Positions 6,667 through 12,773 of a stretch of DNA of 12,773 nt are shown piece after piece; the first letter of the stretch is position 1, and every line of letters starts with the position of its first letter. Position numbers and translations under genes: made by a program. Below the pieces are notes generated by a model. That model made no database searches. It was given only the letters and a program-made list of their open reading frames with translations, and was not told the DNA's origin. The DNA comes from Planctomycetota bacterium (GTDB lineage Bacteria > Planctomycetota > Planctomycetia > Isosphaerales > Isosphaeraceae), in the NCBI GenBank assembly GCA_021778575.1, contig JAJYCH010000055.1:1-12773 (forward strand), given 5' to 3'.

Positions 6667-7635
6667 TCACCAACGACGATTTTCGAGATCCTCGGTCACC
6701 GCTTCGATCGTCCCGGGCGCGTTGCCTTCGAGCCGGTTGTTGACGAACAGGAAGGCGGGGATCTTTCGCTTCCTGGCCCCGTTGACGATCTCGACCATCC
6801 CTGCCCTGGTCTCGTCGTTCGGCTCGACGATTTTTTGATAGGGCTCGAAGGTCTTGACCGCATCGTCGTAGGCTCGCCCTTTTCTCAAGAGGGCACGGAC
6901 CACGCTGAAATCGGCGGTGAAGGCCTCGGGAATCTGCACCTGTTCGTCCAGGCTGGGCATTCTCGTCCAGGCGTTGAAGACGTGCGCGACGTTTTGAGAC
7001 TTGAGGAGGTCGAGGTAGCCGGGCTTCAGGAATTCCGGGTTGCGTAGTTCGACGGCGTAGCGGAATCCGTCGGGCAGAGCCGCGAGAAACGGTTCAAGTC
7101 GAGCCTGGAAGTCGTCGGGCCTGGGGAAGGTTGATTTGTTGAAGGTGCCGAACTCGAAGATCAAGGGGCCAACCTGCTTCCGGTGCTTCCGCAACGGTTC
7201 GGCGAAGAACCGGTTGAAGGTGTTGGCGTCGAGAAAGTGATTATTGGGCTCGCCGGCTCGATTTCCATAGCGGGCATGCTTCGGCCAGGTGGCGACGGTG
7301 ATCTCCTCGGGCACCTTCAGGCCGAAGAGAAAATCGCGAGGGGTCTGGGCAAAGAGCCGAGCCCAGTATTCTTCGGTCGGGAACTGATAAAAAGCGAAGT
7401 CGCCGCAGACCGTCGGGAAGGTTTGGGCGTACTCGGGCAGGCAGCTCTCATCAAACTTCTTTTGTGAGAACTTGCCGCGGGTTCTGTACCGGTCTTCGTC
7501 ATAGATCGAGCCGAGCCAGCCGGGATACTTCCAGGAACTGGTGCCGAAGTAGATCCCGGCTTCGGCCAACCGCTTCAGTCGCGGAGCCAGCCGGGCCGCC
7601 TGATCGGGCTGATCCATTTCGGGGAAGAGGGACAT
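6667..7635 (-). CDS. DUF72 domain-containing protein (YecE-like TIM barrel)
   Basis: A 322-residue member of the DUF72 family, somewhat longer than the common 240-300 residues. Signatures are IYFGTSSWKYPGW (28-40), the first barrel strand and loop; FLFGLKVPEEIT (102-113); FRYAVELRNPEF (191-202); and FLFVNNRLEGNAPGTI (295-310), the family's C-terminal asparagine-rich strand-loop. The fold is a TIM barrel distantly like endonuclease IV and sugar isomerases; the biochemical role is unknown. No signal peptide is visible, so it should be cytoplasmic. The ATG at 7635 has no clear Shine-Dalgarno sequence but lies about 35 bases after a candidate -10 box. It is a single gene, convergent with the MFS exporter and downstream of the Tat-exported protein gene. 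Confidence 0.92.
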   Translation of the reverse strand: MSLFPEMDQPDQAARLAPRLKRLAEAGIYFGTSSWKYPGWLGSIYDEDRYRTRGKFSQKKFDESCLPEYAQTFPTVCGDFAFYQFPTEEYWARLFAQTPRDFLFGLKVPEEITVATWPKHARYGNRAGEPNNHFLDANTFNRFFAEPLRKHRKQVGPLIFEFGTFNKSTFPRPDDFQARLEPFLAALPDGFRYAVELRNPEFLKPGYLDLLKSQNVAHVFNAWTRMPSLDEQVQIPEAFTADFSVVRALLRKGRAYDDAVKTFEPYQKIVEPNDETRAGMVEIVNGARKRKIPAFLFVNNRLEGNAPGTIEAVTEDLENRRW

Positions 7636-7668
7636 GATGAGGAGCCGCCTACCAGGTCTGGAGAGTTG

Positions 7669-7698
7669 AATATATCACGGGAGATCCACCCGTGGGAA
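7669..7698 (-). promoter_or_regulatory. Candidate DUF72 promoter containing an inverted repeat
   Basis: On the minus strand, TTCCCA (7693-7698) and TATATT (7669-7674) are separated by 18 bases. A perfect six-base inverted repeat, CACGGG (7676-7681) and CCCGTG (7689-7694) around seven bases, fills the spacer and touches both boxes. This is the layout of a repressor operator. It could instead be a weak hairpin after the upstream gene, but it is not followed by a T-run. Confidence 0.38.
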
Positions 7699-7727
7699 AT
7701 CCTGATTTGGCGGACGGATCAACGCTC

Positions 7728-8546
7728 TCAAGGGCCGGCGACCTTGCCATCGAGAGCCAGGATCGCCAGCGCGGTGGTTTCCACGTTGGCCTGGCCGACC
7801 GGCTTTCCCTGAGCGTCGTAGTCGGTGACGAAACCGCCGTCGGGGCGCTGCATGGCCAGCAAACGCTCCCTCATCCGGGCTCGACGGTCGGCGGGCAGGC
7901 GGTCGAGCCGGGCTCCGGCGATCAAGGCCAGGGCAAGCTTGAAAGTGGCGTAAAGTCCGCCTTTTTCATTCACCCGGTCACGGAGGCCGGTGCCATCCCA
8001 TGTTTTCATCCCGGCCTCGAAATAGCCCATCGCCTTCGGTCGATCGCGATCGGCCTCGGCGATCGCCGCCAGGAAGAGCAGGTCCGAGTACCGCTCCCAG
8101 TCCTCATGGATTTTCTCGCCCACGACTTCGGTCCGGATGATCTTGTCGCCGATCCGCCTGACCTCGTTCAACCGGTAGTGGCGGAACGGTAGTGGTTTCG
8201 ACGCCTCGCCGAAGAGGATCTCGATCTTGCCCGAAGCGGTGACTCCCATCCCCTTGATCGCGGCGCGGATCTTCACGGCCAGGTCCGGGTTGGTCCGTTC
8301 CAGGACCTTCGCCGCCAGGTAATTGTCGTGGTAAAGCCAGTAGACTTTCGACCCCGGGAACTCGGGCAAGAGGTCAACGGCGGGATCGAACAGACCGGCG
8401 AGCCAGCGACGACCCCGTTCCTCGGCGCGGATCGGTGGCGGTGGATTGGGCTCGTCCGCCAGAGTGCGCCGGCCGAGAAGACCCGACACGCAGAAACCCC
8501 CGACCGCTCGGAGGAAACCGCGACGGTTTGCTTGATCGGCCCGCAT
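7728..8546 (-). CDS. Tat-exported protein of unknown function, alpha/alpha-toroid-like repeat
   Basis: A 272-residue predicted exported protein. The N-terminus MRADQANRRGFLRAVGG carries a twin-arginine motif (R8-R9-G-F-L-R) and a hydrophobic core, with a likely cleavage after TLA at 28-30. The mature part is largely helical. Near the C-terminus QRPDGGFVTDYD (233-244) followed by NVETTALAILAL (254-265) resembles one repeat of terpenoid-cyclase / prenyltransferase alpha/alpha-toroid proteins. The rest (for example KVYWLYHDNYLAAKVL, 67-82) is not a family I recognise. The Tat route means it is exported folded. Start 8546 is preferred over the in-frame ATG 8573 because of its GGAGAG ribosome-binding site and better Tat spacing. 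No catalytic DxDD-type motif is visible, so cyclase activity should not be assumed. Confidence 0.78.
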   Translation of the reverse strand: MRADQANRRGFLRAVGGFCVSGLLGRRTLADEPNPPPPIRAEERGRRWLAGLFDPAVDLLPEFPGSKVYWLYHDNYLAAKVLERTNPDLAVKIRAAIKGMGVTASGKIEILFGEASKPLPFRHYRLNEVRRIGDKIIRTEVVGEKIHEDWERYSDLLFLAAIAEADRDRPKAMGYFEAGMKTWDGTGLRDRVNEKGGLYATFKLALALIAGARLDRLPADRRARMRERLLAMQRPDGGFVTDYDAQGKPVGQANVETTALAILALDGKVAGP

Positions 8547-8902
8547 GTGTTCTCTCCGATCGATCGTATCCATCGTTCACCCGTTCCGCGTCGGTAAGCT
8601 TGATCCTGGCAACATAGCGACTCGTGGTGATCGACGACACAAAATTTTCCAATCCGGGCGGCAGATTCCTGGCATGACCCGTGATATCGTCAAGTTTGTC
8701 ATGACCGGGCGAACGGGGTCGAGAATCTCGAATGGAACCTGGCCCGGCGGCGGGTCTCCGAAGCCTCGTCGCTCTGTCACGTTCGCGACGTCGCAGTTCC
8801 AGCCAACGCTGAACATCGGCGAGAACCACGATTCGCATACCGGCATTTTCCCGCAAGCAGAGGAGACTCACCCGCCGGTGCCTCATCATTGACCCGAAGC
8901 CG
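8547..8902. other. Intergenic region without a convincing gene
   Basis: 356 bases between the TolC gene's stop and the Tat gene's start. All three of its open frames (8577-8846 minus, part of 8374-9180 minus, 8545-8892 plus) lack a clear ribosome-binding site and recognisable domains. The minus-strand frames have mixed third-position bases, unlike the neighbouring genes. On the minus strand the frame at 8577-8846 contains GFGDPPPGQVPFEILDP, which faintly resembles a segment of planctomycete carbohydrate-binding proteins and might be a decayed gene end. It also must hold the promoter of the Tat gene, for which I see only weak candidates. Confidence 0.5.
8552..8557 (-). promoter_or_regulatory. 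Ribosome-binding site deciding the Tat-protein start
   Basis: GGAGAG on the minus strand, five bases before ATG 8546. The upstream in-frame ATG at 8573 has only a weak equivalent. Confidence 0.65.
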
Positions 8903-10282
8903 TCAAAGGTCGCCGATGGCTCTCCGGAGCCGAAAGACAGCCAGTACGGCGTCGTAATTGGCGTCGTACAGGTTGGTGAAGCTCTGGACCCGGCGACTTT
9001 CGGCGTCGAGAACCTCGGTGTAAGTGGACAGGCCCTGACGGTAGCGATCGGTGACGACGGTGATGTTTTCGCGAGCCTGGTCGACGGCCACCCGCGCGAA
9101 CGGAATCCGGAGCCGGGTCTCCTGGACTTCAAGCCAGCGTGAACGGACCTCCAGCGCGATCTCGTCGGCCGTGTTATCACGTTGCTTGAGCGTGGAGAAG
9201 GCCTGGTTCTGCTGGGCCATCGAGCGTCGGCGAGTGGTCCCGAAGTCGGTCAAGGTCCAGTCAACCATCACCAGCGAGGTCAAGAAGCTCTTGTTTTCGA
9301 GAACATCGGCACCAAGATAGGTATATCCGGTCATGATCGAGACCGAGGGCCGGATTCCCGCGCGGGTCGCCCGGGCCTGGGCCTCGAACGATCGGGCCTG
9401 CTCGGAGAGCCGGGCCAGTTCGGGGCGGATTTTGAAGGCCAGGGCGGTCAAGCCGGCCAGTTCCTCCTCGCCGGCGCCGGGCGTCGGCTTGTCGCCGAGC
9501 GGACCCGATTCCAGGAGGTTGTTTTCCTTGGGGCCGGCGTCGGCGGTCAGGTCTTCAAGGTCGACGCTCTCGGCCAGGGGGCGACAGAGATAGCGGTTGT
9601 AGGTGGCCCAGCCGGTGGCCAGGGTTCGCCGGGCGCGGATCTCGGTCTGCCGGGCGTTGGCGAGCGAAACCTCGGCGGCGAGTTCGTCGTTCCGCGTCGC
9701 CGTCCCGACCGACGCGCGGTTCTTCACGTCGCGAGCGAACGAGTCAAGTCGAGCCACGTCGCTCCGGGCGACTTCCAGGCTCCGGATCGCCCGCAACACG
9801 TTCACGTACGCCTCGGCGACGGTCAACTTCAATTCGAGCGCGGTTTGCGACTCCTGGAACCGCTGCGCGTTGAGGTTCGCGGCGGCGGCGTCGACGTTGG
9901 CCTTCAACCGACCACCGGTATAGATCGAATAGTTCAGGGATGTATTGGAGATCGGGATATTCTTCTGATTTGCGCCCGGAGTGTTTGCGGTGGTCGCGCT
10001 CGCCATCGCTCCGGCGGCCATGGCGCTCCCCGCGAGGTTGACGCTCGGCGTCGTCAACGCATCAATGTTGAAGCTCCGGACGGTTGGTAGCCGGGCCGTC
10101 TTCGCGGCGGCCAGGTTCAGTCCGTTCGACCGGGTTTGTAGCTGTTGCGACTGCAAACCCCGATTGGTGCCGAGGGCAATCGACCAGGCGGTCGGCAGGT
10201 CTTCGCCCCGCGCCGTCGTTCCCGCGACGACAGCGCCGACTATCAGCGCGAACGCCAGGCTGACTCGACAAGAATGGCTCAT
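8903..10282 (-). CDS. TolC family outer-membrane efflux channel
   Basis: A 459-residue outer-membrane factor. The N-terminal signal peptide MSHSCRVSLAFALIVGAVVAG ends near TARG. The mature part begins EDLPTAWSIALGTNRGLQSQ, the usual first helix of OEP repeats. Two OEP halves are visible: YSIYTGGRLKANVDAAAANL with its following long coiled-coil helix, and VDWTLTDFGTTRRRSMAQQN with the final helix ending VTDRYRQGLSTYTEVLDAE, a hallmark of the family. An Ala/Gly/Ser-rich stretch follows the first helix. It would form the trimeric channel through the outer membrane for the RND pump encoded upstream. The frame is open to 10402, but AAGGGA six bases before ATG 10282 and the signal peptide position settle the start. 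A 139-base gap separates it from the DoxX-like gene. Confidence 0.93.
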   Translation of the reverse strand: MSHSCRVSLAFALIVGAVVAGTTARGEDLPTAWSIALGTNRGLQSQQLQTRSNGLNLAAAKTARLPTVRSFNIDALTTPSVNLAGSAMAAGAMASATTANTPGANQKNIPISNTSLNYSIYTGGRLKANVDAAAANLNAQRFQESQTALELKLTVAEAYVNVLRAIRSLEVARSDVARLDSFARDVKNRASVGTATRNDELAAEVSLANARQTEIRARRTLATGWATYNRYLCRPLAESVDLEDLTADAGPKENNLLESGPLGDKPTPGAGEEELAGLTALAFKIRPELARLSEQARSFEAQARATRAGIRPSVSIMTGYTYLGADVLENKSFLTSLVMVDWTLTDFGTTRRRSMAQQNQAFSTLKQRDNTADEIALEVRSRWLEVQETRLRIPFARVAVDQARENITVVTDRYRQGLSTYTEVLDAESRRVQSFTNLYDANYDAVLAVFRLRRAIGDL

Positions 10283-10288
10283 CAACGG

Positions 10289-10294
10289 TCCCTT
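10289..10294 (-). promoter_or_regulatory. Ribosome-binding site deciding the TolC start
   Basis: AAGGGA on the minus strand (part of a longer purine run to 10298), six bases before ATG 10282. It rejects the upstream ATG at 10402, which would add 40 residues before the signal peptide. Confidence 0.65.
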
Positions 10295-10421
10295 CCCTGG
10301 GTTGGAGGCGGAGGCATTCGGGGCTATCGTGCTTGGTCCCTGGACGATCCTTGTCCCGGCGTCAAGCGTTTCCCGATCGGAGCGAGTCTTGATGGTCGGC
10401 ATAACGCGTGAGCATGTCGTG

Positions 10422-10814
10422 TCAGATCAAGGCATCAACGCGTCGGCGAACCGTCAAACCAACTCCGAGTATCAGCAGAACGAAGACCAGAAGCGTGGGA
10501 ACCAGCGCCGTGAAGTTCAGCCCTTCGACCTGGAAGTAAACCGCGGAACCGCTGACGATCAACACCAGAACAAACGTGGTGAACCTGGCCCAGCGCGGGA
10601 TCAGCAGGGCAAGCCCACCGGCAAGATGGGCCGAGCCCAGAACGAGCCGGCTGATCGGAGTCAACCCGGCCCGGCCCAGGTCGGCCGCCATCGCGGGCAG
10701 GAACAGAAACCCGACTCCGAACCCGAGAAAGGCGACGGCGAGAACCACCTGAAGCCGTCTCAGCGCGAGCCTCCCGGTCGAGCGGCTCCGGCTTATCATC
10801 GAGTGTTTGCTCAT
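10422..10814 (-). CDS. DoxX-like small integral membrane protein
   Basis: A 130-residue protein with a basic N-terminus and four predicted membrane helices. The helices are roughly LQVVLAVAFLGFGVGFLFLP, SRLVLGSAHLAGGLALLIP, a segment around FTTFVLVLIVSGSAVYF, and LVPTLLVFVLLILGVGLTV. The size, four-helix layout and the GSAHLAGGLALLIPRWAR segment fit the DoxX / DoxX-like superfamily; these are inner-membrane proteins of mostly unknown role, some linked to quinone or redox chemistry. The reading frame is open upstream into the RND gene, but the AGGA about nine bases before ATG 10814 and the hydrophobic N-terminus fix the start. It sits between the RND permease and TolC genes, behind an intrinsic terminator. 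The family assignment rests on topology more than on motifs. Confidence 0.72.
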   Translation of the reverse strand: MSKHSMISRSRSTGRLALRRLQVVLAVAFLGFGVGFLFLPAMAADLGRAGLTPISRLVLGSAHLAGGLALLIPRWARFTTFVLVLIVSGSAVYFQVEGLNFTALVPTLLVFVLLILGVGLTVRRRVDALI

Positions 10815-10860
10815 TTGTGAAAATCCTGAAACAAGTCGTCCAGTCGTGGAAAGCGACGCG

Positions 10861-10889
10861 AAAAAAGGGGATCGAGGGTTCCGATCCCC
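10861..10889 (-). terminator. Strong intrinsic terminator after the RND permease gene
   Basis: On the minus strand GGGGATCG (10889-10882) and CGATCCCC (10874-10867) form a perfect eight-base stem around a seven-base loop, followed immediately by six T (10866-10861). It starts 13 bases after the RND stop codon. The DoxX-like ATG is only 46 bases further on, so the downstream genes rely on read-through or on a promoter in that short space, where none is obvious. Confidence 0.85.
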
Positions 10890-10902
10890 GTCACGAAAAG
10901 CA

Positions 10903-12773
10903 TCAGGCGGTGGCGAAGGTCTGCCCTCCACTCGGATGGACAGCCTCGTGGCCCGCGTGGACCGTGGGGCGGTCGCCTCGGTGCGTCGGAGTCGGATGAT
11001 TGCCGGCCATCGAACCCCCCGGCAGGTAGTCGGCGGGCGGGCCGTCCGCGCGATGCTCGCCGGGCTCGGACCACTTGATGAGCTTGAAGTCCTCGACGAA
11101 CAGGACATACAGAACCGGCACGACCACCTTCGTCACCAGCGTGGCCACCAGCAGGCCAATAATCTGCACGCAGCACAGGGGCTCCCAGAGCGGCCCCCCC
11201 TTCAGAGCCAGCGGAACCAGGCCGCCGACCGTCGCCAGGACCGTGACCAGCACCGGTCGGAGCCGGACCAGGGCCGCGTCGATCACCGCCCGGTGCAGGG
11301 TCTCGCCCCGCTCATGAGCTTCCTCGATGTACTCGAACAAGACGATCACGTGGCTGATGATCACTCCGGCCAGCGACGAGAGGCCAAGCAAGGCGAAGAA
11401 ACCGAGCGGAACGTTGAAGATCAACAGCCCCATCATCCCGCCGATCATCCCGAACGGCACGGCGGCAAAGACCAGTAGCGGCTTCGTGATACTGTTGAAT
11501 TGCAGGACCAGCGCGAGGTAGATTCCCAGGACCGAAACGATCATCGCCACCGACATGAAGGCGAAGCCCTTGGCCTGTTCCTCCTTCTCGCCGCCGAACG
11601 CGAATCGATAGCCGGGCGGCCAGCTCTTGGAGACTTCGGCCAGTTGTTTTTCGAGCTGATCGGTCACGGCGCTGGGGAGCAGGCCGGGCACGGTGTCGGC
11701 CTTCACGGTCAGGCATCGCTCGTTGTCGCGCCGGGCGATCTTGGGGGCGACCATCTCCGTCCGGAATGTCCCGACCTGTTCGAGCGGGACCTGGGTGCCG
11801 GTCCTCGAAAAGACCTGAAGAGTCTTTATGTCTTCCATCCGGCTTCGCTCGTCGGGACGGAGCCGGAGCACGACCGGGACCTGGCGATCACGCTCGCGGA
11901 TGGTCGTGGCGGTGTAGCCCGAAAGCCCGGCGTTGGTCATCAGCGCCACATCCTGATTGGTCACACCGGTCATGTTGGCGCGATCGGTATCGACTTCCAG
12001 GTGGATCTGAAGCGACGTGGGGTCCCAGTCGTCGTGGATGTTCTCGGTCCCGGGAATCTTCCGCAACAGGTTCTTGACCTCGTCGCCCAGCCGACGGAGC
12101 GTCGCCAGTTCCGGGCCTTGAATCCGGAGCTGGATCGGGATACCCATCGGCGGCCCGGATTCGAGCTGCTCGACCGTCAAGCGGGCCGCGGTGAACTCGG
12201 GCGGAAGTTCCCGCTTCAGCCGCCCGGCCAGCTTACCGGTCGCGAACGCATCCTTGGTCTGGACGATGATCTGGGCGTAATTCGTCGACGGCTGCTCGGG
12301 GACGACCGACAGCCAGAACCGAGGACCACCCGCTCCCACGAACGTGGTGTAGCCCACGGTCTCCTCACCGGCCAGCTTCTCGATCGCCTCGATCGCCCGC
12401 ATGGCTTCGGCCTTGGTCTGGCGGATCGGAGTCCCTTCGGGCAGGAACAGGTTGACCGTGAAGGCGTTGTGCAGATCCTTGGGAAAGAAGTTGGTGCCGA
12501 TCATCGGAACCAGGCTCATCGCCGAACCCAGGACCACCAGGCAGGCCACCAGCGACGCCCACTTGTGCTCCATGCAAAGTTCGGAGAACCGGTTGTAGAT
12601 CCGCGCGAATCGCGACCCCTTGCCGTCGCCGGACAGTCCGGCATCGAATCCCTTCTGCCCCCGGAGCATGTAAAAAGCCAGAAGCGGAATGAACGTCATC
12701 GAGACGACCCGGCTGGCCACCAGCGACGCCGTCACCACGATCGGCAGCGAGTAGATGAACTCGCCGGCTCCCC
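10903..12773 (-). CDS. RND efflux permease (AcrB/AcrD/AcrF superfamily), C-terminal part
   Basis: The visible 622 residues are roughly the C-terminal 60% of a proton-driven RND pump; the 5' end lies beyond the right edge, with GEFIYSLPIVVTASL at the border matching the segment after helix 5 in AcrB. Recognisable parts are the second periplasmic porter region starting GTNFFPKDLHNAFTVNLFLP, the helix-8-to-12 bundle with LVLQFNSITKPLLVFAAVPF and FGMIGGMMGLLIF, and GETLHRAVIDAALVRLRPVL after helix 10. In helix 10 the lysine-asparagine found in AcrB-type pumps (K940) reads Ser-His (residues 473-474 here, bases 11350-11355). The last 60 residues are an unusual soluble tail with six histidines. It should work with the TolC protein encoded downstream and an adaptor encoded upstream. 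Substrates are unknown; both drug and metal export are possible. Confidence 0.93.
   Translation of the reverse strand, partial: GAGEFIYSLPIVVTASLVASRVVSMTFIPLLAFYMLRGQKGFDAGLSGDGKGSRFARIYNRFSELCMEHKWASLVACLVVLGSAMSLVPMIGTNFFPKDLHNAFTVNLFLPEGTPIRQTKAEAMRAIEAIEKLAGEETVGYTTFVGAGGPRFWLSVVPEQPSTNYAQIIVQTKDAFATGKLAGRLKRELPPEFTAARLTVEQLESGPPMGIPIQLRIQGPELATLRRLGDEVKNLLRKIPGTENIHDDWDPTSLQIHLEVDTDRANMTGVTNQDVALMTNAGLSGYTATTIRERDRQVPVVLRLRPDERSRMEDIKTLQVFSRTGTQVPLEQVGTFRTEMVAPKIARRDNERCLTVKADTVPGLLPSAVTDQLEKQLAEVSKSWPPGYRFAFGGEKEEQAKGFAFMSVAMIVSVLGIYLALVLQFNSITKPLLVFAAVPFGMIGGMMGLLIFNVPLGFFALLGLSSLAGVIISHVIVLFEYIEEAHERGETLHRAVIDAALVRLRPVLVTVLATVGGLVPLALKGGPLWEPLCCVQIIGLLVATLVTKVVVPVLYVLFVEDFKLIKWSEPGEHRADGPPADYLPGGSMAGNHPTPTHRGDRPTVHAGHEAVHPSGGQTFATA

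Noticed and set aside
8719..8731. Short perfect palindrome TCGAG-AAT-CTCGA
   Set aside because: A five-base stem is too small to distinguish from chance in GC-rich DNA, and no gene edge or T-run is next to it.
9182..10090. A 302-codon open frame on the plus strand
   Set aside because: It lies wholly antisense to the well-supported TolC gene, has no recognisable domain, and is explained by the GC-rich codon pattern of the opposite strand.
10283..10402. 40-codon N-terminal extension of the TolC gene
   Set aside because: It would bury the signal peptide; the purine-rich ribosome-binding site before ATG 10282 fits better.
10815..11108. 97-codon N-terminal extension of the DoxX-like reading frame
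   Set aside because: It overlaps the RND gene in another frame and crosses the terminator; the Ser/Arg/Pro-rich extension resembles shadow translation, and ATG 10814 has its own ribosome-binding site.

Overview
The window looks like a stretch of GC-rich chromosome from a planctomycete, most likely of the Isosphaeraceae type. The clearest marker is the DUF1559 pseudopilin-like gene at 2538-3602. It has the class III prepilin N-terminus and the H-X9-DG motif near its C-terminus, a family hugely expanded in Planctomycetes. It is followed by a small lipoprotein with a carboxypeptidase-regulatory-like domain, a typical planctomycete pairing. The genus is inference; no rRNA or other phylogenetic marker is present.

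Layout. (1) 1-2169, plus strand: the 3' part of an FAD-dependent amine/amino-acid oxidase, a small [2Fe-2S] protein and a two-nucleotide-fold FAD/NAD(P) oxidoreductase with a C-terminal BFD-like [2Fe-2S] domain. Together these match the three-component dehydrogenases of the D-hydroxyproline dehydrogenase / opine oxidase / hydrogen cyanide synthase group. The substrate cannot be fixed from this window. (2) 2170-2537: intergenic, with a candidate terminator. (3) 2538-4143, plus strand: the DUF1559 protein and the lipoprotein, separated by a strong two-part hairpin. (4) 4206-4997, minus strand: an inositol-monophosphatase-family phosphatase. (5) 5170-6654, plus strand: a 14-helix-type MFS exporter. 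(6) 6667-7635, minus strand: a DUF72 protein, converging with the exporter. (7) 7728-8546, minus strand: a Tat-exported protein of unknown function with an alpha/alpha-toroid-like repeat. (8) 8547-8902: no convincing gene. (9) 8903-12773, minus strand: a tripartite-efflux locus read from the right edge, with an RND permease (C-terminal ~60%), a DoxX-like membrane protein and a TolC-family outer-membrane channel. The periplasmic adaptor is expected just beyond the right edge.

How the genes work together. The oxidoreductase trio is probably one enzyme passing electrons from a bound amine or imino-acid substrate through FAD and [2Fe-2S] centres. The RND permease and TolC protein are the inner- and outer-membrane parts of one pump. 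A strong intrinsic terminator sits directly after the RND gene, so the DoxX-like and TolC genes receive only read-through or use their own promoter. The remaining genes look like independent single-gene units.

I see no mobile element, CRISPR array, tRNA or rRNA, and no clearly new multi-gene system. The best leads are the RND pump's altered proton-relay position and histidine-rich tail, the DoxX-like gene and terminator inside the pump locus, the uncharacterised Tat-exported protein, and an inverted repeat placed between the candidate promoter boxes of the DUF72 gene.
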